NCBI GenBank assembly: GCA_905339235.1
Contig: CAJPFG010000023.1
Location: 1 to 64,000, forward strand
DNA length: 64,000 bases
Reading direction: 5' to 3'
DNA from: Phycisphaerales bacterium
GTDB taxonomy: Bacteria > Planctomycetota > Phycisphaerae > Phycisphaerales > UBA1924
Below are positions 1 to 6,940 of the stretch, in pieces (position 1 is the stretch's first letter; each line of letters starts with the position of its first letter). Position numbers and translations under genes: made by a program. The notes beneath the pieces are model-generated. The model saw only the letters and a list, made by a program, of their open reading frames with translations. It was not told the origin of the DNA and searched no databases.

Positions 1-63
1 CATGGCGTCGGCCTCCCGCAGCTTGGTCACGATCTGTTCCGGTGTGTGCCGTGTCCGTTTCAT
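1..63 (-). CDS. IS3-family transposase OrfA, N-terminal 21 codons
   Basis: The ATG at 63 is preceded on the minus strand by AGGAG with good spacing. The 21 visible codons begin MKRTRHTPEQIV and continue TKLREADAM, the characteristic start of IS3 OrfA proteins, which carry a helix-turn-helix that binds the element ends. The reading frame runs off the left edge. OrfB, the DDE integrase, would lie further left. Whether the element is active cannot be judged here. Confidence 0.8.
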   Translation of the reverse strand, partial: MKRTRHTPEQIVTKLREADAM

Positions 64-137
64 CGAGAGTCTCCTGGTCGCTCCCGGCGACCGTCGGGAC
101 TCTCATAGGCCTGGATCAGGATTTGGGGGGCAGGTCA
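1..137 (-). mobile_element. IS3-family insertion sequence, one end (cut by window edge)
   Basis: Read on the minus strand, the end at 137 begins TGACCTGCCCCCC, a terminal repeat of the kind seen in IS3-family elements (TG at the tip followed by a C-run). Eighty bases further in, a short ORF starts that matches the first residues of an IS3 OrfA transposase. The rest of the element lies outside the window, so its size, second end, target duplication and integrity cannot be judged. It stops 22 bp short of the terminator of the neighbouring PEP-CTERM gene, so it did not interrupt that gene. Confidence 0.75.
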
Positions 138-158
138 GGAGCACCCTGTCACCCGATG

Positions 159-188
159 AAAAAACCGCCCGCGCGATGGCGCGGGCGG
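159..188 (-). terminator. Rho-independent terminator of the PEP-CTERM gene
   Basis: A perfect 10-bp GC stem (165-174 with 179-188, loop GATG) is followed on the minus strand by six T residues (A159-A164 on the plus strand). It lies 26 bp past the stop codon at 215, the expected place for an intrinsic terminator. Confidence 0.85.
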
Positions 189-214
189 CTCAAGGAGAAA
201 CACGAATCGAAAGA

Positions 215-931
215 TCAGCGACGACGGCGGGCGAAGACCGCGCCGATGCCCAGGAGCGCGAGGCTCGCGGGGGCGGGGATCGGGTCGCCGTAGATCGTCA
301 TGGACGGGTTCCACGGATCATCTGGGTCCTGGCCCACGTCGGGCTGGATGGCCGCGGGGTTGTAGGGCTGGAATCCGGGCGACGGGAACTGGGCGGAGCG
401 CCACATGAAACCCTGCTCGAGGCTTTCGTCCTGGAGGTCGCCGCCGGTGAGCCAGGCGATGGTGCCAACGCCCGGGTCGCCGTCGCCGTAGACGGTGAGG
501 TAGTAGTCACCGCCGGCGAGGGCGAGGCTGAGGCCGGAGTACTGGTTCAGGTACAGATCGGCCGCGGGGATGCGGGGGTCGTCGGTCGGGATGGCCAGGG
601 GCATGGAGAAACTGGTAACCATGGTGGTGGGCGCGGCCAATCCCGCGCGATCCCACACAACGAACGTCACGCCGGTGGGTTCCTGGCCGGCGGCGATGAA
701 GTAGTCCACGTCGATCTGGGTGACGGTGGCGCCGCCCGCGGGGATGCGGAAGGGCACGGCGGCCCAGCGCTGCTCGAGGCCGGCTCCGGCGTTGCCGGAG
801 GTGTACCCGAGATAGGTGGGGGTTCCGTTGAAGACCACGGGGTGGGGAGCGCCGGTGTCCCAAAGGACGTCGCCCTGTGCGGAGGCGGCAATGGCCGCGC
901 ACGACATTGCCGCGTACATCAAAGTTCTCAT
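215..931 (-). CDS. Secreted protein with PEP-CTERM-type anchor
   Basis: A 238-residue protein starting at the ATG at 931, which has GGAG about 6 nt upstream; the frame is open to 1036 but the extra residues do not resemble a signal peptide. The chosen N-terminus (MRTLMYAAMSCAAIAASAQG) is a signal peptide. The C-terminus has PAPASLALLGIGAV followed by FARRRR, the proline-glutamate/proline, hydrophobic helix and arginine cluster layout of PEP-CTERM sorting signals, which exosortase-type enzymes process. The body has no domain I recognise but is rich in Gly, Asp, Pro and Thr, as expected for an extracellular beta protein. No exosortase gene is in the window. Confidence 0.75.
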   Translation of the reverse strand: MRTLMYAAMSCAAIAASAQGDVLWDTGAPHPVVFNGTPTYLGYTSGNAGAGLEQRWAAVPFRIPAGGATVTQIDVDYFIAAGQEPTGVTFVVWDRAGLAAPTTMVTSFSMPLAIPTDDPRIPAADLYLNQYSGLSLALAGGDYYLTVYGDGDPGVGTIAWLTGGDLQDESLEQGFMWRSAQFPSPGFQPYNPAAIQPDVGQDPDDPWNPSMTIYGDPIPAPASLALLGIGAVFARRRR

Positions 932-1253
932 GTCTCGTCTCCATTCTGGCCGCGAACCGGCACACACTCTCCGTCCCCGCGCGTACCACACACGCGGAGT
1001 CGAATGCGCGCATTGGGGGCATGCCCCGAACCGCACCTTGAATGTGAGCCGCCTTGCCCTGGCCCCGCGAGATTGGGCCGTCGCACGCCAGAACAGCGTG
1101 GTCTCCTCACGAAAGTTCAGCGTATCGAATGGGGCGGGCGTGTCAATGGAAAAACGAGAGTTGTCGCTCTGGAACAGAGGCGGAAAGGGGATGGCGTCCT
1201 CGCCCGGATCTACCAGGTTCGCCAGATTAACGCCCGAATGCCAAGTGATTGCG
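932..1253. other. Intergenic region upstream of the PEP-CTERM gene, nothing recognised
   Basis: These 322 bp lie between the PEP-CTERM gene and the DUF1501 gene, both on the minus strand. Apart from the GGAG ribosome-binding site at the PEP-CTERM start I see no tRNA, strong hairpin or clear promoter. The promoter of the PEP-CTERM gene should lie here. Confidence 0.5.
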
Positions 1254-2618
1254 TCAGCGGCCTTTAACTCGCGCTGCGGGGCTTGCGGCCGCGCTCGCCA
1301 ACACCGGCAGGGCGTCGTACTTGCCCTCGAGGATCGCGGTGCTGTCGGCCTTCATCCAGCCCTCGAGGATGCCGGCGTAGAGGGAGCGGAAGTCGATCTT
1401 GTATTTGAGGTCGCCTTCGTCGAGGTCGCGGAGGGAGGGGTGTTCGCCGACGACGCCCTGGCGGACCATGGGGCCGAAGAGGAAGGTGGGGGCGGCGGTG
1501 CCGTGGTCGGTGCCCTGGGATTGGTTCTGGCCGACGCGACGGCCGAACTCGGAGAAGGCCATGGACATGACGCGCTGATCGTTGCCCTGGGCCTTGAGTT
1601 CGGCGTAGAAGGCCTTGACGGCCTGGGAGAACTGGCTGAGTAGTTGGCCGTGGCGGCCTTGCGGGCCGCCTTGTCCGGCGTGGGTGTCGAAGGCGCCCAT
1701 GCTGGCGTAGTAGACGCGGGTTTTGAGGCCGGCGCCGATCATGCTGGAGATCATGGACAACTGGCGGCCGAGGTCGGAGGCGGGGAACTGGGTCTTGGGT
1801 CGCGCGGCGACGGCCTTGCGGATCATGTCGCTGGAGACCTGGGCGTCGAGGGCGGTGCGGAGGAGGAAGGCGGCGTTGGAGTCGGGACGTTTGGCGTTGC
1901 CGTCGCCGGTTTCGCGGGAGTTGAGGGCTTGGTAGCCGTCGCGGAGGTCCTTGTTCATGTCGGAGGCGGACCACTTGAAGAGATCGGCGCTCTCGAATGC
2001 GACGGGCTTGATCTTTCGGCCTTCCATGGCGAGGGGTGCGCCGCGGCCGATGGCGATGCCCGGGGGGCCGCCGGATTGGCTTTCGGGGGCGTCGGGTTTG
2101 CCCGACTCGCCCTTGCCGAAGCCGCAGCACTCGGCGTCGAAGTAGCGGCCGAGCCAGCCGTCGCCGGTGGCGGTGGTGTCGGCGGTGTGCCAGATGTCCA
2201 TGGATTTGAAGTGCGAGCGGTTGGGGTTGGGGTAGCCCACGCCCTGGTAGATGGTGACGAGGCCGTCTTCGTACATGTCCTTGAGCGCGGCCATCTGCGG
2301 GTGGAGGCCGACGCCGTCGGCGTTGGAGAGTTTGAGCGCCTGGGCTTCGGGGATGTTGATTCCCGGGCGGGCTTTGTAGTACTCGGGGGCGAAGAAGGGG
2401 ACGACGGTGTTGAGGCCGTCGTTGCCGCCGCCGAGTTGGACGACGACGAGGATGTGGTCGTCGGGGACGCCGGGGAGCGAGGTGAGGCCGCCGAGGGCGC
2501 GGTTCATCGCGAGGGCGGAGGCGTTGAGGAACGCGGGGAGCGTCGCGGCGGCGGAGGCCATGACGAGGCCGCCCTTGAGGAACTCGCGGCGGGTGTAGGG
2601 GTTGGGGCTGTGGTTCAT
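1254..2618 (-). CDS. DUF1501 family protein with Tat-type leader
   Basis: A 454-residue protein. The start at 2618 is chosen because it has GGAG 7 nt upstream and gives a twin-arginine leader (YTRREFLKGG, then an alanine-rich hydrophobic stretch). The DUF1501 family belongs to the alkaline-phosphatase/sulfatase-like fold; internal VVVQLGGGNDGLNTVVP and late EFGRRVGQN and TDHGTAAP segments are typical of it. It is the downstream partner of a DUF1800 gene on the same strand, an arrangement extremely common in Planctomycetota, where the pair is thought to act at or outside the cytoplasmic membrane; the substrate is unknown. The 190-bp gap to DUF1800 holds an array of AT-rich 7-bp repeats. Confidence 0.9.
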   Translation of the reverse strand: MNHSPNPYTRREFLKGGLVMASAAATLPAFLNASALAMNRALGGLTSLPGVPDDHILVVVQLGGGNDGLNTVVPFFAPEYYKARPGINIPEAQALKLSNADGVGLHPQMAALKDMYEDGLVTIYQGVGYPNPNRSHFKSMDIWHTADTTATGDGWLGRYFDAECCGFGKGESGKPDAPESQSGGPPGIAIGRGAPLAMEGRKIKPVAFESADLFKWSASDMNKDLRDGYQALNSRETGDGNAKRPDSNAAFLLRTALDAQVSSDMIRKAVAARPKTQFPASDLGRQLSMISSMIGAGLKTRVYYASMGAFDTHAGQGGPQGRHGQLLSQFSQAVKAFYAELKAQGNDQRVMSMAFSEFGRRVGQNQSQGTDHGTAAPTFLFGPMVRQGVVGEHPSLRDLDEGDLKYKIDFRSLYAGILEGWMKADSTAILEGKYDALPVLASAAASPAARVKGR

Positions 2619-2635
2619 TGGGGGGCTCCGGGTGG

Positions 2636-2790
2636 AGAAATAGCAAATAGCAAATCGCAAATGGCAAATGCGGGGAACATGGCAAATGGCAAATGGCAAA
2701 TGGCAGATTCGGAACGGCGTGTTGGGGCCATTCGTGGTTGCCGGCGCTTTCTGATTTGCGATTTGCTTTTTGCCATTTGCGATTTCAATC
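2636..2790. repeat. Array of 7-bp GCAAATG-type repeats with inverted second arm
   Basis: From 2636 to about 2704 the sequence is made of variants of GGCAAAT/AGCAAAT in tandem; from about 2752 to 2790 the same motif occurs in the opposite orientation (ATTTGC, GCCATTTGC). The two arms can pair, so the DUF1800-DUF1501 intergenic transcript could form a long imperfect hairpin. The AT-rich motif contrasts sharply with its GC-rich surroundings. The same heptamer appears at 12811-12831. Confidence 0.85.
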
Positions 2791-2808
2791 TGTTTCGGCG
2801 ATCCGCAA

Positions 2809-4398
2809 TCAGCACAACTGATACTCGGGCATGGCGGTGATGAGCAGGAGCATGCCGGATACGGAGTCGTTGGTGACTTCGTTGTTCCGTGCGGCGAGGT
2901 AGGTGCGGAGGGTTTCGACGCCCTGTGAGGGGGACCAGCCCAGGGCGACACGGAGCAGGGCCTCGACCACGGCCTGGGGCTCGCCTTTTCCGACGGCGGA
3001 TTCGGGGCCGTAGGGCTCGAGGAGGGCCATGGCGTCGAACTTCTGGGAATCGTCGCCGGAGGCGTAGCCCTGCGGGCGGCGGGCGGCGATGAGGTAGGCC
3101 AGGATGTTCTGGCGGACGTAGAAGGTGGAGGTGTTGATCCAGGCGCGGCCGCCTTCCCAGCCCTTGACGCTTGGCGGGAAGAGGATGCGCTGGCCCATGA
3201 GGTCGAGGGCGTCGTTGAGGATGGTGAGATCGCGGACGGGGGTGTTGAGGGATCGGCAGGCGCCGACGACGAGTTGTACCGGAGACTTGATCTGGTCGTT
3301 CATGAACTGCGGTTCGTAGAAGTGCTCGCTCAGGAGCAGTTTGCGGAGCACGGGCTTGAGTTCGTAGTTTCCGGAGGCGAGCATGCTCGCCATCTGACGG
3401 AGGACGGCGCGCTGGGCGGGGGGCATGTCCTTGTCGCCGCCGCGCTCGTCGGTGGGGACGTCGGCGACGAGGAAGTGGTAGAGGCGCCTTGCGATGTAGC
3501 GGGAGCAGGCGGGCTGGGCGAGGATGATGCGGACGAAGCCGTCGCCGTCGAAGGAGCCGGCCTGGCCGAGGATGACCTTCTGGCCGTTGTCGTGGTTGTT
3601 GCGCTGGAAGGTGAACTGGTCGTCCTCGAAGGTGTAGCCGGTGAGGGCGCGGGCGCCCTCCTTGATGTCCTTCTCGGTGTAGTTGCCGATGCCCAGGGAG
3701 AAGAGTTCCATGATCTCGCGGGCGAGGTTCTCGTTGGGGTGGTTCTTGCGGCTGTCGTTGTTGTCGAGGTAGGCGATCATCGCGGGATCGCGGATGAGGG
3801 CGTACATGAGGTCGGCGTAACTCCCGGTCGCGTGCTTGCGGAAGAGTTGGTTCTGCAGGAACATGTGGTAGGAGTTTTCGATGGTGCGGTAGTTGGTGGC
3901 GAGCAGCCCGTGCCAGAAGAGGGTCATCTTCTCTTCGAGCGGGTTGGGCGTTTCGATCATGCGCTTGAGCCACCACTTCTGGACTTCGGCGATCTGCTGG
4001 CGGTCCTGCTGCTCGCGTCGCTGTCGTTCGAGGCGCACCTTGGCGAGCGTTTCCTCGTCCTGGGCGCGCTGCGCGCGGCGGTACATCTCGCGCTCGTCCG
4101 AGGTCGGCGGGCGCATGATGTCGTTGTCGAAGGTTTCTTCCTTGGGCCAGGGCGCATCCGCGGACTTGTAGTTGACGACCAGGTCCACGGATTTTTCCGG
4201 GCCGAGGTCGGCGAGGTAGCGGATCTGGGCTTCGTTGCCGCCGAAGCCGGCGCGCCACAGGAGGTGGCGGGCCTGTTCGTACTTAAAGTCCTGCTTCTTG
4301 ATCGGGCGCAGGCTGCGTTCGATCTTGTCGTCGTCTTTGAGAACGGCCTTGGCCGCGGCGGGCGATGGCCTGGGACTCTGGGTTTCGGGTTGGCGCAT
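2809..4398 (-). CDS. DUF1800 family protein
   Basis: A 529-residue protein. The ATG at 4398 is preferred over the upstream ATG at 4449 because AAGGAG lies 8 nt before it. After a low-complexity N-terminus the family hallmarks appear: ARHLLWRAGFGG near residue 43, a Trp/Met segment (WWLKRMIETPNPLEEKM), the FWHGLLATNYRTIENS box, NENLAREIMELFSLGIGNY and a C-terminal part with SVKGWEGGRAWIN. The biochemical role of DUF1800 is not known; it almost always precedes a DUF1501 gene, as here. No signal peptide is obvious with this start. Confidence 0.9.
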   Translation of the reverse strand: MRQPETQSPRPSPAAAKAVLKDDDKIERSLRPIKKQDFKYEQARHLLWRAGFGGNEAQIRYLADLGPEKSVDLVVNYKSADAPWPKEETFDNDIMRPPTSDEREMYRRAQRAQDEETLAKVRLERQRREQQDRQQIAEVQKWWLKRMIETPNPLEEKMTLFWHGLLATNYRTIENSYHMFLQNQLFRKHATGSYADLMYALIRDPAMIAYLDNNDSRKNHPNENLAREIMELFSLGIGNYTEKDIKEGARALTGYTFEDDQFTFQRNNHDNGQKVILGQAGSFDGDGFVRIILAQPACSRYIARRLYHFLVADVPTDERGGDKDMPPAQRAVLRQMASMLASGNYELKPVLRKLLLSEHFYEPQFMNDQIKSPVQLVVGACRSLNTPVRDLTILNDALDLMGQRILFPPSVKGWEGGRAWINTSTFYVRQNILAYLIAARRPQGYASGDDSQKFDAMALLEPYGPESAVGKGEPQAVVEALLRVALGWSPSQGVETLRTYLAARNNEVTNDSVSGMLLLITAMPEYQLC

Positions 4399-4521
4399 TG
4401 CACCCACTCCTTGGGACAGTCGCCCAGCGAAACGACCACCTCCGGTCATGATTGCCGATCCTGGCCGCGGCGCTACACCAATCTATCGGAATTCGCCCGG
4501 TTCGGGAAGGACTTCCGCGGG

Positions 4522-5871
4522 CTAGCCGGCGGGTTTGGTGGCGCGCTTGGCGAGGCGGTTGGCCTGCCTCGCCATGACGAACACGACGGTGGTCAGCCCG
4601 AGAAGCAGGGCGCCGTTGGCCTGGTGGGTGGTGCGGATTACGGCCTGGGGCACGGATTCGGGCCGCCGGTTCTGGCCCGCGGTGGTCATGAAGACGAACC
4701 AGCCGAGCAGGAACTGGAAGCCGACCGCCACGATGAGCCAGGTCCCGCCACGACGGAGGGTTTTCGCGGCCGCGGGGAGGTTGGCGGCGTCCTTCATGAA
4801 CGCGTGAGCGGAGAAGCCGGCGAGGATGGCGGCGACGACCACGACGACGGAGAATCCCGCGTGCGACCACAGGACGTGGCTGCTGCGGAGGTGCCGGTAC
4901 ATGGCGCCGAAGACCAGTTGGACCAGCATGGTGTGCATGGCAGCGGTGGCGAAGAGTTTGATGCGGCGGGCGGGCGGGGGCGGGAGGATCGCGGAGAGCC
5001 CGCGAAATGAAGGAGAGAGATAGATCGCCAGCGCGATGAGCCCGGCAAAGATGACTTGGGCGATCACGCCGTGGACCAGGGCGGAGATTCGGTCATTCTG
5101 GATCACCCGCATCGCGCCCAGCAAGCCCTGGGCGATGATCAGGGTGAGGACGACGATCGCGTAGACCCGGACATAGAACCGCTGGTTTGAAAGCCATACC
5201 CAGCAGGTCAGCACGATGGAGGTGAGGCCTACGAGCGTGCCGAAGAGCCGGTGGGAGTGTTCAAGGTAGACGTTGGGCGCACTTCTCGGGCCCAAGGGGT
5301 AGAGGAACATGTTGCTGCCGAAGGTGTTGGGCCAGTCGGGCACGGCCATGCCGGAGTCGGTGCTGGTGACGAGTCCGCCGACGAAGAGCAGCGGGGCGGC
5401 CGCGATGCAGGTGACCCAGGCAAAGCGGGAGAGCCAGTCCGGTTCAGGCTGGGTGGCGCGAGACTTGGGGGCGAGGGCTCCGCCCAGGGCCATTCCGGCC
5501 GCGCCGAGGAGCGTTCCGGTCGCCAGGAATCCGAGCACGATGAGCGCCGTGGACGGGTGGAGGGTGGGGTCGGCGGGCCCGCCTCCCTGAACTTCCGCGC
5601 GAAGTTTGGTTCCCAGCGCGAGAAGGCCGACGAGCGCGGAAACCAGACCGGCGCCGACGCCGACTTTCCACGCCCGGCCTGGGCCGACGTTGAACCCGGC
5701 GACCACAAATGCCAGGCCCCAATAGCCCAGCAAGATCGGAATGTTGATCGATTCTGATTGATGAAGCCACGGAAGGTGCGTCACGAACCAGAGGACCCAG
5801 AGGCCGATGGACGCGACAAAGCCGGAGACGAGAATGGGCGGGAGGAGCGGACGGGAGTTCCCGGTTGTCAT
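4522..5871 (-). CDS. ctaA: Heme A synthase, CtaA/COX15 family, with extra N-terminal membrane segments
   Basis: Converts heme O to heme A in the membrane for the cytochrome oxidase encoded across the divergent promoter. The 449 residues exceed the usual 300-350: the first ~135 hold about four additional hydrophobic helices with no motif I know. The CtaA part then begins, with GGLVTSTDSGMAVPDWP (first conserved loop) and EHSHRLFG, whose Glu and His are the conserved heme-site residues, followed by a second four-helix half with paired histidines (around MHTMLVQLV and LWSHAGF). No heme O synthase (ctaB) gene is in the window. Two Fur-box-like palindromes lie upstream, one of them 22 bp from the start codon. 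Confidence 0.88.
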   Translation of the reverse strand: MTTGNSRPLLPPILVSGFVASIGLWVLWFVTHLPWLHQSESINIPILLGYWGLAFVVAGFNVGPGRAWKVGVGAGLVSALVGLLALGTKLRAEVQGGGPADPTLHPSTALIVLGFLATGTLLGAAGMALGGALAPKSRATQPEPDWLSRFAWVTCIAAAPLLFVGGLVTSTDSGMAVPDWPNTFGSNMFLYPLGPRSAPNVYLEHSHRLFGTLVGLTSIVLTCWVWLSNQRFYVRVYAIVVLTLIIAQGLLGAMRVIQNDRISALVHGVIAQVIFAGLIALAIYLSPSFRGLSAILPPPPARRIKLFATAAMHTMLVQLVFGAMYRHLRSSHVLWSHAGFSVVVVVAAILAGFSAHAFMKDAANLPAAAKTLRRGGTWLIVAVGFQFLLGWFVFMTTAGQNRRPESVPQAVIRTTHQANGALLLGLTTVVFVMARQANRLAKRATKPAG

Positions 5872-5893
5872 GAGGGCCTCCGGCGAACGTTAC

Positions 5894-5908
5894 TGAGAAT
5901 CAGTCTCA
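5894..5908. promoter_or_regulatory. Fur-box-like palindrome between ctaA and actA
   Basis: TGAGA-ATCAG-TCTCA, a perfect 5-bp inverted repeat with a 5-bp centre, resembles the TGAGAAT-N-ATTCTCA class of Fur/Irr operators. It lies 23-37 bp upstream of the ctaA start codon, where it would cover the core promoter. The assignment is by resemblance only. Confidence 0.5.
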
Positions 5909-5913
5909 ATTGC

Positions 5914-5941
5914 GGCTTGACAGGAAACGGGGCTTGACAGG
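5914..5941. promoter_or_regulatory. Two direct copies of GGCTTGACAGG, 17 bp apart
   Basis: The 11-mer GGCTTGACAGG occurs at 5914-5924 and 5931-5941. Each contains a TTGACA -35-like hexamer reading toward actA, but I do not see a convincing -10 at standard spacing. Either duplicated promoter elements or a regulator binding site is possible. Confidence 0.35.
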
Positions 5942-5973
5942 GTAGGTCATCCCAGTCCAAATTGCGGCGTCGC

Positions 5974-5984
5974 GAGAATGATTC
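5974..5984. promoter_or_regulatory. Second Fur-box-like palindrome (GAGAATGATTC)
   Basis: GAGAATGATTC is a GAAT-N-ATTC core identical to the centre of classical Fur boxes. It lies 125 bp upstream of the actA start and 66 bp from the first palindrome, so a single regulator could control both divergent transcripts. Assigned by resemblance only. Confidence 0.5.
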
Positions 5985-6108
5985 CAGTCTGACCGCAGTG
6001 TTTGTGGTATGTTTGCGGACTTGTGGGTCTGACTTGGGGTTGGAATCACTTTCGATCGACGGACGAACCCTGGCGGGCGGCGTGCGGCGCCCATGAAGGA
6101 AGGTGTCG

Positions 6109-6816
6109 GTGTCGGCGATCTTCCCGAAGTGGATGAACTTGTTCCCAACGGTGTCGGCGATCGGCGGTCTCCTCGGCTTAACGGGGGTGGTCGGCGGTTT
6201 CTGGTATTACGCGACCCCGAAGTTCTGGAACGTGGGCTACATGCCTGTGCAGCCCGGGCCGGCGGGGTTCAATCACCAGATCCACGCGGGCAAACTCGGC
6301 ATGGACTGCCGTTACTGCCACACCAAGGTTGAGAAGTCGTACGAGGCGAACATCCCGAATGTGGCGACCTGCAACGGATGCCACGCGGAGGATCGTATCA
6401 CGCTGTACACGACCTCCGAGGTGCACAAGGAGAGGACGAACTTCATCCGGGAGGCATACGCCGCGGACGCGTCGATCCCGTGGCGGCGTGTGCACAAGGT
6501 GCCGGACTATGTGCACAACTTTCCGCACCAGGCGCACCTTGCGGCGGGGGTGTCGTGCTTTTCGTGCCACGGCCGGATCGACACGATGCCGGTGGTGTAC
6601 CAGTCGCAGCCGCTCTCGATGAGTTGGTGCCTGGACTGCCACCGCAATCCCGAGCAGAACCTGGTGCCGAAGGACCAGGTCACGAACCTGAACTGGGTCG
6701 AGGCGCAGTTGGCGGAGCGAGCGAACGGCGCCGCGAGCGCGGTGGCCGCGGGCAAGACCCTGGTTGACGCGTTGAAGAACTCACCGCCCCAGAACTGCGG
6801 GGCGTGCCACTACTAG
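6109..6816 (+). CDS. actA: Alternative complex III subunit ActA, pentaheme cytochrome c
   Basis: A 235-residue electron-transfer subunit. One N-terminal membrane helix (residues ~13-35) anchors a periplasmic domain with five CxxCH heme c sites at 67-71, 88-92, 150-154, 174-178 and 230-234. The GTG at 6109 is preferred because AAGGAAGG ends 5 nt upstream; GTG at 6103 is in frame but abuts the Shine-Dalgarno sequence. It is the first gene of a long operon coding for alternative complex III, which oxidises menaquinol in place of cytochrome bc1, and for the oxidase. The heme c groups would be attached by the ResB/CcsA system at 25264-29675. Confidence 0.93.
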   Translation: MSAIFPKWMNLFPTVSAIGGLLGLTGVVGGFWYYATPKFWNVGYMPVQPGPAGFNHQIHAGKLGMDCRYCHTKVEKSYEANIPNVATCNGCHAEDRITLYTTSEVHKERTNFIREAYAADASIPWRRVHKVPDYVHNFPHQAHLAAGVSCFSCHGRIDTMPVVYQSQPLSMSWCLDCHRNPEQNLVPKDQVTNLNWVEAQLAERANGAASAVAAGKTLVDALKNSPPQNCGACHY

Positions 6817-6940
6817 CGAGGCAAGGGGAGTTCGGGGCGTCAGGTCTTGGGAGATCTGGCGGTGCATCGAGAAGCCCCCGGCCCCCAGGGCCTGTCACCC
6901 CGACGAACGGACGACCGACGATCAGACGACCGAGCCACCC

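Noticed and set aside
2636..2790. CRISPR-like array
   Set aside because: Units are contiguous 7-bp repeats without spacers, and no cas gene is in the window.
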